NCBI RefSeq assembly: GCF_037038585.1
Contig: NC_092525.1
Location: 25,378,867-25,442,866, forward strand
Reading direction: 5' to 3'
DNA: 64,000 nucleotides
From: Patagioenas fasciata
Lineage: Eukaryota; Chordata; Aves; Columbiformes; Columbidae
The first letter of the stretch is position 1. The number at the start of each line of letters is the position of its first letter. A model generated the notes under the pieces. It was not told the DNA's origin. It did no database searches and saw only the letters and a list, made by a program, of their open reading frames with translations. The position numbers were made by a program, and so were the translations under genes. Shown one piece after another: positions 39,213 through 52,318 of this stretch.

Positions 39213-41458
39213 GCATGACAGTAATGACAGCAGACTTTGGAACAAAATGCTTGCTTCAGACTTTGATCAATTAATTTATTTTCACCATTTGTCAATCGTG
39301 GGGATTTTTTTAATTTCGGCAATTGTGATCACAGTACTTCAGGAGCTGAGTTGAGTCACTGAAACCTTAGACTAAGGTAAATGTGAATTACTTCTTTGTA
39401 CTATTTTCTGTATTGCCAGTTTTTTTCTGAAACTGTGGAAGGCAAGAAAACATCTCTTTATATGTGTATATATATTCAGAATTTCAGTAATATTTGAAGA
39501 TATACAACTACCATATGAGCTCATGCTGAAGTGATTATTCAAAATATCTTCTGAGTATATTTCTAACTTCCTGCTCTATAATATTATTCTATCTCAAAGA
39601 TACAACTTCAGATTTCCCAAGAGTGTTAAACCACAAGTTGTGGTTTTTATATCATTTGAACAAGCAATTAAAACTCTCCTGTAACAGTAAACTGTAGTCC
39701 ACATTTTCCAAACTCACCGATCTTTTTTTATCTTTTTATGTTGTCGCAACAAACATACCTTATTTACATTGGGTATCTTCCTTGTTTTTCCAGGATTAGT
39801 AACACTTAGTTTTGGAAGAAGCAGTCCCATGTGTCTTGTGCTACTTATAGCAAAGTTTCTATTATCACAACCTCACAGGGAATGTCTAGTTCTTCATGCA
39901 TTAGTTTCAAATGCAGCACGCAAGAAATCAGTGACTATTTCTGCCTTTATAGTATTATCACTGTGCTTATTATAAGTCTGCACTTCATTGACTTAATAAA
40001 TACACTTTATCAATTATCTACATATTTAAATATGCTAATTTATATTTATCTTTTTTGGTTTTCTACACATATTGCTTTTTGGCTTAAGTATTGTTTAGGT
40101 GGTTTTCAGTTATGCTGCTGATTATTGTATTTTCACATTTCATGCAGCTTAAGATCGAATACTTTCAGCAATGGTTTAATGGTTTAATGTTTTATCTTAT
40201 TAGAAAATCTAAATAGCTTGCCATTCTGTGTCCAGTTCCATTTTTTTAGGCAGTATGAACTGGACTGGTATGCTCTTCTCAGTTCTTGAATTCAAATTCT
40301 TCAGAGCAAACATCTGTGTAATTCTTTTGGGATACACATGCATAGGCCCCTAGTAGATATAACAGGTCTGGACACTACAAATGTAGTATCTCCAAATGAC
40401 AAAGTTGCCAAAATTAAGCAAACCTCTAAGCATGGAGGAACCCTGCTTTGGATGGGGTGAAGGGATCACCCCCTTGGGAGACCCATAACTTCACTCTGTG
40501 ATGCTTTCTCATAGAAAGCGCAACAGATACTCCTTGGAGTAGGGAACTCTTCCTCTAATTTCAAGACACCTATTCAAGCTATGATAGTGCTTACACATAT
40601 TCTAAACAGTTCTGATAATATTTTTTTAAATATAGACAAAACATATTTTTCTCTCTATTTTGGGAATGGCTCATTAAATGGAAATATACACCTGTTGAGT
40701 ATCTGCCAGAAATACTGTTATAGAAACATATCCATAAAAGCAACTTCCTAAGCAGTAACATTCATACTGGTAATGCCTTTAGGTTTAATTAGACAAGTCA
40801 TTGTAAGCAAATTCAATTCTGAATAATAATGAAAATTTCCAAGTTTTCAATTAAAGCTGTTTATAACATGTAGCTGAAGCAGGTAATTTGCAAAATCAAA
40901 ATCTCTGACCTTTGAAGTCCTCAATTACTTACTAGAACCTGAATTTTCACCTCTGAATTTCTTTACTGTGCTTCCTAAATAACTTAAAGCAATTCCTCAG
41001 CTAAAGGTCACGGTGTTGTTGGTGTTATCTGGAGTTTTATTATTTCCTCATAAACTATGACATTTATAAAATGTCAGGATCTGAGGAAATCAGGCCTGTA
41101 TGAACATGGAGGAAGAACTGAACCTGCTTACTTTGGCAATTCCATCAGTGGTGGTTCAGAGTTATAAATGCAATCACAACAAACAATACGGTGTTCTCTG
41201 TTGTTTGTAGTTATTAGTAATTGTCATTCTGGGTAGATATGCAAGTTAGTGCACTTCGAACTAAAAATTAAGCTGTATCATACTTTGTTTAGAGTGATTG
41301 TGCCATGCATTATCACAGCACTTTCTTGTCAGAACTAAAGATAAATTGGGTTCCTTAATTTTCTTCTTCCTGATTCTAACCTGCAGTGACCCACACTCAA
41401 GTAACTCATATTGGTACCAAAGTTCAGAGAAAAGTAGATCTTCCCCATACTCATATAT

Positions 41459-41476
41459 GGGGGGGGACGTGGGGGG
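41459..41476 (+). repeat. G-rich patch
   Basis: Eight G, then ACGT, then six G, followed by shorter GG groups. It has G-quadruplex potential but does not meet the strict four-tract rule without using zero-length loops. Confidence 0.55.
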
Positions 41477-44400
41477 AGGCAGGTGGAAGATGGTCATAAT
41501 GAGAGTAAGATAACAGAAGGTGGTATGTCAGATAACAAAAAAGAGACAGTAGAAGGACAGGAGTAAGCACTGTCCCTGGCTGAGACAAGCTGCTTTCACA
41601 GGCCTGCTGCTGTCACCAGTTTCTCACCCTGCTGCCCTTTCCGGCTTGATCGCTCATTGACCCTCCATCTGAAATGACAATTTATGTTTCTGTGAAGTGG
41701 AAGAAAATGCTAGTGTTTTCTAAGCTCTATGCATAGGAATGAAGTGATGGCCCACTGATACTCATGAGGCATTGGGTACTTGACATCAAACCCACCTGTA
41801 CAAAGCAATGGAAATCCACTGTCTTCAATTTTATTTGGGTTTTTTTTTGTTTGTTTTGATTTATAGCAAGGTTGGGATAAGCTCAGATGGCTAACCTGCA
41901 ACTGTATTTCCAACTTTGGCTCAGTTGATTTACTCTAGTCTGCAATTCTGAATCTTCTGACCCTTGATAAATGCCCACTGAAATCAGAGGGATACAGCAC
42001 GGGCAAAGAACATGTCTGTTTTTCCTTTTAATTTTTAAAACCAGTGTTTAGTCACTTCCAGGAGTCACTTTGGGAAAGGAACAACAGTTGTTATACCCAT
42101 ACTTCTAATTTCTAAATTGCAGATACATGCACTTACTGCATAGCTGCAGCAAGGCAGGAGGGTAAAAGGTTTTGGTTAGGAACCAGGCAGAGACTTGGGC
42201 TCAGCTAAGGGGAAACCCTTGACAAGAAAGATTCACATCTCCTTCAAACTTTCTGTTGTCATGATTTTCCGTGGGAATTACAAGTGACATTCAGCAGCCC
42301 CTCTGTGAGAGCAGATACATATTTTCCCTCAGGTGTGTTTTAAGTCAGGCAGGAAGAGAGACAATTCATAGATATCTGAAATTTTCGAAGGACTTTCGTA
42401 ATCTGATTGAGAATCAAAACATTTCTAGTGGCCTTTACTGGAGATAGAGTGAAAAAAGTGGAAAGGAGGCAAAAAGGCAGATGATGGTAGGGACAGCAAG
42501 GTAAACTGAAAAATAGAGAATTGAAAATAGGAATCTTGCAGGGTACGTGTGACAACTGACTGACAAAGATTCGACTAGTAGAGGTGATAGTCAAAAAGAG
42601 CAGGATTAGGCTTGCTAGAGCGTCTAGACTCTGGTTGATATGGGGGCTTGTAGTGAACTGGGGAACAGATCTTCATTGTATCAGTGGTCCAGTTCTCATG
42701 ATGAGAGACAATTAATCAAGGGATTAATGTCATACTTATATCTGAAAACGCCTGGGTGTTGTGATGCATTTTCAAACAAGACTTCTGTTTAATTCACAGT
42801 TTTCTTTTTCTCACCTAGAATCAAATTCAAGTAACCTCACAATAATAACTAGAAACAATTCAAATCATAGGCTTATCCTCCTGTAAGGTTTTTGCTGCCT
42901 GATTTGTTACTCAAATTCCAAAGAATGTTTATGATCACGTACATTGATTGTTATATGCAAAATACAATCTCTCCCTCTGCTTCCTTCCTGCCCAGTTTAT
43001 CATATTGAGATAATTTTCTGTTTAAAAAATAAGAATATAACATAAAAAGAAAAAAGAGCAACATAACTAATACTTCAGTTATATTAATGCTAATGAACAT
43101 CTCTGTGGACATTTTTGTCTGTTTATGTCTGGGTATCTCTATGTTATATCTAGTTAAAGTGTTTATCCTTTTCTAAATTTGGTATCTAAACTAGGATGAT
43201 ATTTTATTTTTAAAATTTGTTCCTTTTTCTACTAACCAGCTCCAGCTGTTAACTTGCATTGAACAGCAGATCCAGGTGTGTGGTTACTATAAAAATACAT
43301 GAAACAGAGTAAAATAGAACTAGTGTCCCTTGTCAGTGAAAGGCAGCTAAATATCATCCAGGAAAACATAGCCTTCACTGTCTTCACACCTTGCTAATTC
43401 AACAGATTTGTGGCTGAAATTTGGAGCCACTTAACTTGCATTTTCTGGCTTTTGTCAATTTGGATTTTTATTTCAGGAAGTGAGATTCTGATCTTATTGT
43501 CATCAGTGTAAAATCCTGTGCAGTTAATGAGTTGCACAAGTAAGGAAATGGTATATGAGCAGTCAGTATTAGCTGTTAAGAATTAGGTCAAATATCTAGC
43601 AGCACTATCTCTGCTACAGTATCAGTGTAATTAGATATTAGGAAAAGTATGGATTTTGCTTTGATACTGATAAGGATGGTGCAGTTATGCACATTTCCCT
43701 AAATATGTTTTTTTTTTTTTTTACCGTTTGAATGTAGTGGGCATGCTGGTATGTTTGAACAGTTTTCCATGGTTACTGCTAAATGCACTAGTTCTTTTAT
43801 TGTTACAGCATTACCACGTTGTATTCATGAACTGATAAGGCAACTTCACCTTCAGAGAAAGCAAGTCCTGTAAAGAGTCTGTTGACTTCGGAAAGGAGCA
43901 TTGATTTTCAGCCATTTCCTTACATTAGTAGATGTGTATAGGAGAGGAAACAGCTCATTATTTTCAGTACAATAACAAGGTTTAGAAACACTTTTCTTAA
44001 CAGAAAAAGTGATCATTAAACATGATGGAAACACTTCAATATTTATTACTAGTATCTGTGATCACTCTCAGCCTTTTTGGATTAGTAGTCAGGTTGCATT
44101 ATTCTTGAACTTTTAGTTTATAGATTCTCTTTACATAGGTTATATGTGACTTTGGACCTTATAGGATAAAGCGTTGATTTTGTGTCATGTAATTGATAGT
44201 GCACATCATATAGTGTTTTTTCTGCTCTCTGCTTCTGATGTTTTAAAACTGGAAAATAATAATATTCAGCCAACTTGTGGTACTTCGAAGCAAAAAATGA
44301 AAGATCTGCTTTATATTCTGGATATGTCAGGAATCTGGACCTTTTAATGAATACAATGACATCACTTATATCACCAGGTTTAAGGATTCCCAGTTTCATT

Positions 44401-45007
44401 CTGTGCATCACACTAAAATGATTGGCTCACTGCGTCAGCGCTTGTCCTTTGAGACAGTTCTGCTCATTGCCTTGGCACAATGGCATTAGCATGAGTTTTA
44501 AAGAACCTACTGAAAATCAAAGAGAGTCTACCTAGAAAGGTAGGTGCTTGGGATTTGTAGGGACCTGTATTATCACCTGGCTTGAGGTTTCAGTTATTTG
44601 GCTAGCACTGTGGAAAGAATCTGGACGAGTCCCACAGTTTCATATTTTTCCTTCGCAATGTAGCACATCATACTGCTGTTCTCATGCTGTTATTCTCATG
44701 GCCTCACACCTGAAAATTCCAGTGGTTTTGTGGTAGTTCTCGTGGGAAGTGATTGCTGCCGGTGTGAAACTCACTCCTCCTTTCCCTTTTTCCTGACCTT
44801 TTGATAGCATTTTGTTCTGCACTACAGGACTCAAAGATATGTGTGCACAAAGTTAAACAACAACCAGTGTGTGCAGCAACTGCCCCTTGTAAAAACATCC
44901 TTCAATCAGTGCTAAAAGCATTATAAGTGGGATCTGCCCATAGGGAATTTGGGTGGATCCTGACGAAAACTGTATAGCTACGGTAGGCAAAATATTATGG
45001 GGGAACC

Positions 45008-45084
45008 TGGCAGGAATAGATAAATGGATGGACTTGATGATCTTAGAAGTCTTTTCCAGGCAAAATGATTCTATGATTCTATGC
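45008..45084 (+). mobile_element. CR1 LINE 3' end
   Basis: The stretch around GGATGGACTTGATGATCTTAG and the following CTTTTCCAGG block match the conserved 3' untranslated end of CR1, and it finishes with the characteristic ATGATTCTATGATTCTATG tail, two copies of the 8-bp unit. Only this short end is present, the usual result of incomplete reverse transcription. It cannot move, as it carries no coding sequence. Confidence 0.82.
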
Positions 45085-46392
45085 TATTCATCTTGACCCT
45101 TTGAATTCCTGTTTCTCCTGATGATCCAGGGCAAAGGATCAGAATCAAATCATGTTGTCTGAGGCTCTTCCATCATTATTCTATTTAAGTGAAGCCTGGA
45201 TTTTGACTGCATCAGTTTAAGTTGCTGCAAAAACTATGCAGGCAGGTATTATTAATTCAAAATCTTTGATAAGCATTTTCATCAAATAGTATGGCTAAGG
45301 GAAGTTTATTTACAAACAACTAATGAACAAAAAAAATAATTTTGTTTGCTATAAACTGTAATAAAGCAAGAAGAAATATATATTATCACAGTATATAAAA
45401 ATCTTTAGCCAACGCTCCTCAGAATTGGGATTTTGAACTGTTGAAATGTTGAATTGGAATTTGAAAGTGTCATTAAGGAGTTGAGATGTTCTTCAGTTGC
45501 TTTTCATACAAACATATCTGTTAACACGGAGTGTATGTGACTTTAGTTCATAGCATGCCTACTGGTAGTGCTCTTTTTACCTTCAGTAATCACAGCTTTT
45601 AAAATAAATTGCACATAATTGCGAAGCCCACTAGAAATAAATGGTTCAAAAATAAAACCTTCATGGTCTCACAAATAAAGAAATGAATTAATCTCAGTTT
45701 TGTGCCTCCAGCCATACAGTTCCTTCATTATGTGGAAAAGAAGTTGATAAACCTGCCATCTACCAGCACTTTTTCATCTGTGTCCCATTCTTGCTCATGC
45801 TACTTTACCTGTGAGCCGAATACTCATAAACAGTCTTCTAGTGCTACATGACTATGTCCTCCTGCAACAGCAGGAACTTTTTGAAATCTGTTTTTCCAGC
45901 TTCTTAAAACATGCAAATAACTTTTAGCAGCTCAGACACCTTGTTAGGTTTTACTGAAATGATTCAGTCTTGCTTTGATTCTCCCCTCTGCTGAAATCTG
46001 ATAAAATAGAGAAAATCATCCCAGATAAACACAATGTCATAGAAAGACCTGGAAATGACAGAGCCACTGTCTCAAAACAAGGAACATGTCCTATAAATGT
46101 GCGAAAGTCAATAGAAAGAAAACTGAAGACAAAATGCAGATTCCTTTGTGTGACTTAGATAAATTATTATCAGAATATGAGTCATATACTTGTATGAAAA
46201 TCTCAGAAATTAATGGGAACCCTGAATCTTTTCATTGAAGAGAATTAATTAACTTCGGGGGGGTGGGGGGGGGTGGAATTCCTTTTGAAAAAAAGGCTAC
46301 CAAGTGACTTGTATATTAGTTGTTTGTTTCCTTCTTTTTTTAAGAGATCATAAATAACCTATTTATAAATGCGTATATTGTAGTAATTGCAG
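45085..46392. other. No gene seen; G-rich tract inside
   Basis: This is unique AT-rich sequence. The only structured item is the G-run at 46,257-46,276, listed separately. Frames are broken by frequent stops. Confidence 0.6.
46257..46276 (+). repeat. G-rich tract G7-T-G9-T-GG; G-quadruplex-capable
   Basis: The seven-G and nine-G runs can each supply two G-tracts, giving four tracts of three or more with short loops. It may also simply be a mutated poly-G repeat. Confidence 0.75.
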
Positions 46393-46590
46393 GAAAATGG
46401 AGCAAAAAAGCACCTTCAGAGATCATCAGGGGAATCCCTATGCTCTGAAGTAGGTTAACGCTCGAGGCTGAAGTTTATCTAATTTGTTCTTAAAGCTCTT
46501 CAGTGACAGGAACTTCAAACACTTCCTGTGTAAATCTATTTCAATGCTTCATGTGTTCATTTGTCTCTTTTTGTACTCTCTGGTAGAAAT
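46393..46590 (-). mobile_element. Old diverged CR1/L3-type LINE fragment
   Basis: Blocks such as AGAGATCATC, then TCTAATTTGTTCTTAAAG, CTTCAGTGACAGG, AACTTCAAACACTTCCTGTG and AATCTATTTCAATGCTTC follow the order of the 3' region of ancient CR1-like LINEs read on the minus strand. Divergence and small gaps are heavy, so this is a relic that would predate the younger CR1 pieces elsewhere in the window. The judgement rests on remembered consensus structure, not on an alignment. Confidence 0.5.
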
Positions 46591-47493
46591 GCATGAGAAA
46601 AACCTAAGACATGTTCTCATTCTTGTAGTTTTTGTTTTCTTATTATTTTTATTTTGCTGATTCCCATAGCTCTAGTTAAGTGCGCACAGATTTTCTCATG
46701 AGAGAAAAATCCAATACCGCTTGACTGAATCCAAAGAGGATGCAACTAGGAAGATCAAGCATAGAATTTGTATAAGATAAATCCCTGTATAGTTCTACGT
46801 AGTTAGAAGATCGAGCTAAGATGCAACTTTATAATGAAAAAGGAGCTTTGGCAAAGCAAGTAATGGTTGGCAGCTACCTGAATGCTTTCACTCAGACTCA
46901 CTTTTTCCCATAACATCATAAGCATGATGTAAGAAAATGAAAACTGAAGTTTGACTTTAGACATTGTGCAAAAAGATGACATGTATCAAATATTTTCTGA
47001 ATTGCTTCTCACTGTTCTATTCTGAACCTTTTGCACAGTCCTGGACTTTCACCCTCCCTAGAAGTACCTAAAGAATATTTTTTAGTAGATTTTCATTAAG
47101 CAGGCACACAACTATCCATATACCTGTTTGCCTTTTTTTTCCCAGGATGGGACTTGAATCATCCTGTCTGCCTTCCATCTGTCGAGTACTGTCACCACAA
47201 GCTCAGAAGAGATGCAGAGGCAGTCAGTCCAGGTCAAGGTAGTCATGGACTTGATTTCTGCTTCTCTCTCCTTTCCTGCTTCATCATTCTTTGTAGCTTA
47301 CCAAAAACCTGTGCTTCTGTTCTTTGGGCATAGCCTCTGTGACCACAGTCTTGCATTTATAAAACTATTTTTCACCTCCTTCTTGCCTGTTACAGCAAGT
47401 ATTTGTTACTGCATTTTTCATATTATTATTGATATTATTATAGACATTATTTCAATTATACATTATTTGGGCTGTGGTGACGTTGTTTGGTTG

Positions 47494-47535
47494 TTGGTTT
47501 TTGTTTGTTTGTTTTGTGTTTGTTGTTGTTGTTTT
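47494..47535 (+). repeat. T/G-rich simple repeat (GTTT)n and (TTG)n
   Basis: Interrupted GTTT units pass into TTG triplets. Low complexity, no coding content. Confidence 0.8.
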
Positions 47536-48862
47536 CCAAACTTATAGAGACAAATATAGTGCTTCTTTGGGACAGAGAAATCCCTTTTGACATAATTTCT
47601 TAGCTGTAACCCCATGCTGACCTCCTACACTCTTAAGCCTGTAAAGAACAAATAACAGTATAACACTGACCACTCTCTCCACAGCAAGGGAACAGTAAAC
47701 AGCATGGGCAAAACTTCAGACCCTGTGACCTATGGTGAAATCTGTTGAAGTTGTTTTAAAACTTGTGATCCTTCTGTCCTTAGATGCTCGGAGAGGGATG
47801 CCTTTGATATATAGCTCTGATAAGAGGCTTATTCCATTAAGCTCTAGTGATTCTAGCTTTCATGCATCATTTGACAGAGAAAATGAGAATTTGCAGAAGT
47901 AATAGCTAATGTAAAGTATATTGGGTTGCAACACAGACAGGAAATGAAGTTTATGTATTATATTATAGAGGGGCTTTTGCATTTTATTGTATGCGAACAA
48001 GAGAGATCTTTTGGGGTTGTTTTTCCATATCAAATTTAAAAAATGAAAAGACCACTGTTTCTGAAGCAGGTTGCATCATTTTAGCAGGGGTTAGGATTTC
48101 TATTTCAAATAAATAATCTTATACAAGTCATAAAAGTTACATTGAAATTGGAAGAAAAGGAAAGCTGTAAGCAGCAGCATGAGGAGAATAAAACAGTAAT
48201 TGACTCAGATAAGAGTTTTACTAATTCTATATCCTACCTAATATCTTCAGACACAATCCTAATGCTTAAATAATGCTTTTTTTCAGGACTATTTCAAGAC
48301 CTTGTCAAACTTTTTCTCATCCTACTTGCTGAAGTTCACCCTGAAGAGGGATTTCTTCACCATACTTTTTTACTTATTAGAAGGTGGGAGGAAAGCATTG
48401 TAAAGATCAATAAAGTGCATGCAATTGCATTTTAATTAATGCCTTTGATATCTGAGGAAAGATTGGCAATAGTTAAATAATTTCTTGCACAGCGAGTTGT
48501 GAAAGTGACTTCCAGCGACAAAATATATTAAAGCCTATTAAAATATCCAAGTTTTTTGGACACATCGTGAGCACTGAGGTTATTTCATTTCTGCTGCACT
48601 TTAATGCATCCATAACTTGATGGCACTGTAAGCAATTATCTGAATTGCCTATCAGAAGAACCAATTATTTAAAACAAACAAAAAGCAACAACAACAAAAA
48701 CCTTAGGATATCACTCTCTCTATAAGGAAATAAAGCAACTATGGCAACTTCCATAATGAAGGAAACCATAAGCACTATTTTACATTGTGGTCTTTGTGTA
48801 GCTGTGCATAAGAAATTATTTTTCCTGTTAGCAAATTATCCCCCACATTTCAGAAACAAGTT

Positions 48863-48876
48863 GGGGGGGGGGGGGG
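48863..48876 (+). repeat. Poly-G run (14 G)
   Basis: An uninterrupted 14-G run followed by AGAAGGG. It is G-quadruplex-capable if internal G serve as loops, and prone to sequencing-length error. Confidence 0.85.
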
Positions 48877-49116
48877 AGAAGGGACAAAACCTGCATTCTT
48901 TCATACTGCACCCTTGGAGGAAATTTGGGTTAACAGGATTTCATGAATAGACCTCAATTATTTTTACTAATGCTGACAGCTTCCTGGAAACATTATCCAA
49001 TTTCAAAATGTGTTTCAGCTGCACCAATTAATGATGAAAACCTTTTAAATTTATTCGAAATTCTTTTTTCCCCTATTCAGACCTGCAATAGAAGACAAAA
49101 AGCAGGAAAAAAACAT

Positions 49117-49135
49117 TGTGTGTGTGTGTGTGTGT
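49117..49135 (+). repeat. (TG)n microsatellite
   Basis: Nine and a half uninterrupted TG units. Likely polymorphic in length. Confidence 0.92.
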
Positions 49136-52100
49136 ATCATTTCAGTAACTGAGGTGCTCTCCTGGGATGTGTGAAACCCAGGTTCATTTCAGCGCCCACT
49201 TTGTTTTGGAGTGAAAAGTTCTTCTCTAAGACCATGAAGACAGTACCAAAAGAGACAAATTAAAGGACAGGCAAACTGAGCAGCCAGTATGTAAAAAGCT
49301 TCTTTCTTCAAAATTTAGCATTGGAAACTTCCAAACGATTATTATTTTAGCCTTAAATTTTCCAAAGGTCTTGGTCCTTTGTTTAGAATGACCTTCTTTC
49401 ACCTTAGCACAGGCAAGTGTTGTTTCAGATCTTAATTCTCTATCCCCTTTCCTATGACCACAGCATGTTGTATTTTGTCTGAGGTTAACAGAGAATGGTG
49501 GCTTTTTTTTTCCCTTAGCAACTTGTGATCACAAGGGAACTACACAACGAAGTACTGTTCTGGAAAGTGGCGAAGTCTATATGCAGTATTAATAAATTTT
49601 TCTTTCTACTGCTTTTGCTGCTGAGTGTAGCTTCCTTTTTGCTGCCATGTAAATGCTATTTCTATGTGATGAAAAAATAACTATGGCGGTTCAAAACTAC
49701 ATTTTAAGTATTCTGAAGTGCAAAACTGAATTCTAAATCCACAAGAAGTTATATGAGAGCTCAAAGAACGGTAGGAATTGGAAGAACATTAGAACTCAGT
49801 GAAAAAATTGTGCATCTCCAAATGCTTCTTTCTGTACTTGCCTTGAGGAGGTGATTCTTATTAAATAATTCAACTACTACATTATTTGCTGTAGAAAAAA
49901 ATCAGTAAGAGAAATGGGGAGAGTATAACTGAAGAAGAATGCGAACAATCCCAAAAGGAAGAGGTTACACCCACTTTCTGTACCATTTTCTAGCATTACA
50001 GATATTATTGCTTTCTTAGTTCAGCTATATATATTGAATATGTTTAAATATTCCTGTTAATGGTATAATTTCCCAGTAGCCATCACAATCTCATCTTTAA
50101 AATATTACAATATAATCCAGAACTGTGATGAAAATATTTGAGAATTTGACAAGGAGATACTGGTTTAACTTTGTGTTTGAAAGGCCAAGAATTTTAGTGG
50201 CTGAAGTTATCTGATCATTTGCTTTTCTATTTATTGTCTTCAGGACAAAATATTTTGTTTCAGGAGACTAGATTGCTATTTATCTTGATTTCACAGGTTC
50301 TTTCTGTTTTACATGGCACTGAAGTGTATCTAGTTTTTCAGGATTGTGGCTGCTTGATATTTGCTTAGCTTCAGAAGCATAGAACCCAAGACAGTTACAG
50401 AGTATAGGAACAACATATATAATTCAACAGGCATTGAATCAGACTTCTAGATACAGTTAGAGAGATTTTTGCAGTTATATGTCTTGTGTTAGAGAAAACT
50501 GTGGATTAAACCCTCTTTATTTGTTCACGAAGTGTGTGAATAAACTACACTCTTATAAATAGGTTCACGAAATTCCTGTGGTGTGAATTTCGGTCCAGTC
50601 AAGAGGATTCCGTGATGCACACGGTCTGCTAGGAACACACTTCCACTGCAAATACTATGGCCTAAATAAAAGGGTATCTTATCGTTCATTTCAAAATCCA
50701 GTCTCACAAGTGATCAAAGAGATGAAAAATATCTCATTATTTTAGGTACACTGTACTGTGCACAGTGTCTTCATAAAGGTTCAGTCTATTAACTGTGGTA
50801 TCCGTAACAACCAGAAAACTATTTTTTCTTCAAGCTTTGTAGAAATTATTTTGAAAATTTAGTTTCCCAACTCAGCAACTGTGTCCATAGGAGGTAAAAC
50901 TTAGTATAAATCAAAAGTAATCATTACATCATTTCTGTGCAATCAGCTCAGTCATTGTAAACCGTTACTTAATACAGAAGACGCGATTATATTTCTTGAT
51001 GTAATTTATGCATAAATTCATTATGTACTGATTAAGTTTATTAGTAAATACTCTAAACATCAAGAACAGAATAAGACAATTTTAAAGTACTACAAAAGTA
51101 TGTACTGAAAAGGCTGCTTGATACATTCTAAATCCTCTCAGAACTTGTTTTCCCACAAGATTGCTGACATAAGTAGTATTTGTTTAGCTAGCAGAGTAAA
51201 ATGGCAGTTTTAATTTTTTCCTCTAAAGAAACATAAAAAATTTCTTCATTTTTACAGTGGAGCGTTTTAAACCTGATCTGTACAAGGGAATAATGGTTTG
51301 GCTGTCACAGCCAATAAGAACGCACATTCAGATGGTGTAAACCAGAAAATTTTCCAATAAAAGCTGAACCAGATCTACCAGCTAGTTCTATGGAGACTGA
51401 TAATGCATGGATGTTATGACTACTTGGTAATATGAGCTGGTTATTGGCCAGTGATAAAAGTGACAATGCTCTATTCTGTTATGCCTCATGCCATTATTAG
51501 TGGTATTACACTACCATCTAGAGGCCCAGCTAAGATTAAGCTACTACCTAGGAATACCTATTAGACCTATAGAAATTGTTAGTTCTACTCTGAATTAGTT
51601 CCTTATAGCCACCAGTACAACTTCTATAAGCATTTCAACAAAGCTTTTCCATAGGAGTGAAAAATGTTTTCTATTCTGTGTAACCTGAACGTTGGCATGA
51701 GGGCCAGAAAAGCGATTGTTGTTTATACTTATCATTCAATTCATGGTGATTACCTTTACCGAATTATTATTATCATTATTTCAGTGCATACTTGGACTTC
51801 TGTAGTTTTTAGCCTAAGGGAGAATTGTAGAAATCTTAGTGCAAAATCTTGTTTCCCCTTGAAATGTGAAGTTAAAAGAAAAAATCAATTCAAGAGCATA
51901 TTTTTGTTTTAAGAAATTGCTATTTCAAACTGCCTTTTGAATACCAAAATATTGGCCTTTTAGGTCCATTTTCTGACAGCTGTCAAGTCCTGACAATGGA
52001 ACTACCTGAGTACCCTATAACAACTTGCTGAATATCTTCTAAAAGAATCCTTCTTGACTGGCAGGACTGAGAGTAAATTCTTGCGTGTCTAGCAGAAGGT

Positions 52101-52260
52101 GAGGGTTTTCACAGAACGGCATAGATGTCCTCACTCAGGAAGGTAAAGGTGCTTTTTAAATTTTATTTAACTCTGCGTTTCATCATGCTTATCTTTTATA
52201 TCTTCTCATTATTTTAAAACTTAAATGTGATTAAATGTTTTTGAAACAATTATGCCATAG

Positions 52261-52318
52261 GACAAACACCTTTGCGTCTGGATTTGCAGATGTCTTTGTT
52301 CAAGTTAGATGATGAGCG
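52261..52318 (+). other. Candidate internal exon (untested)
   Basis: An AG acceptor (GCCATAG) and a very good donor (GAGCG, then GTAAGT) frame 58 bases. One reading frame is open throughout, coding 18 whole codons with split codons at both ends (QTPLRLDLQMSLFKLDDE). Splicing in that phase to an acceptor at 52,481-52,482, which has a good pyrimidine tract, continues the frame for 25 codons to a TAG at 52,556-52,558. I do not recognise the peptide. The acceptor here has a poor pyrimidine tract, no coding exon upstream is apparent, and comparable splice-site pairs arise by chance in this window. Confidence 0.25.

Larger units (their letters stand above)
38925..45007. other. Gene-poor AT-rich DNA, no recognised gene
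   Basis: No gene or named repeat is supported. The stretch includes a perfect 12-bp tandem duplication at 39.19 kb, a G-rich patch at 41.46 kb, slightly more GC-balanced sequence around 41.57-41.67 kb, and poly-T at about 43.71 kb. A 97-codon minus-strand open frame at 44,118-44,411 reads rather like a protein but matches nothing I know. Confidence 0.6.
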
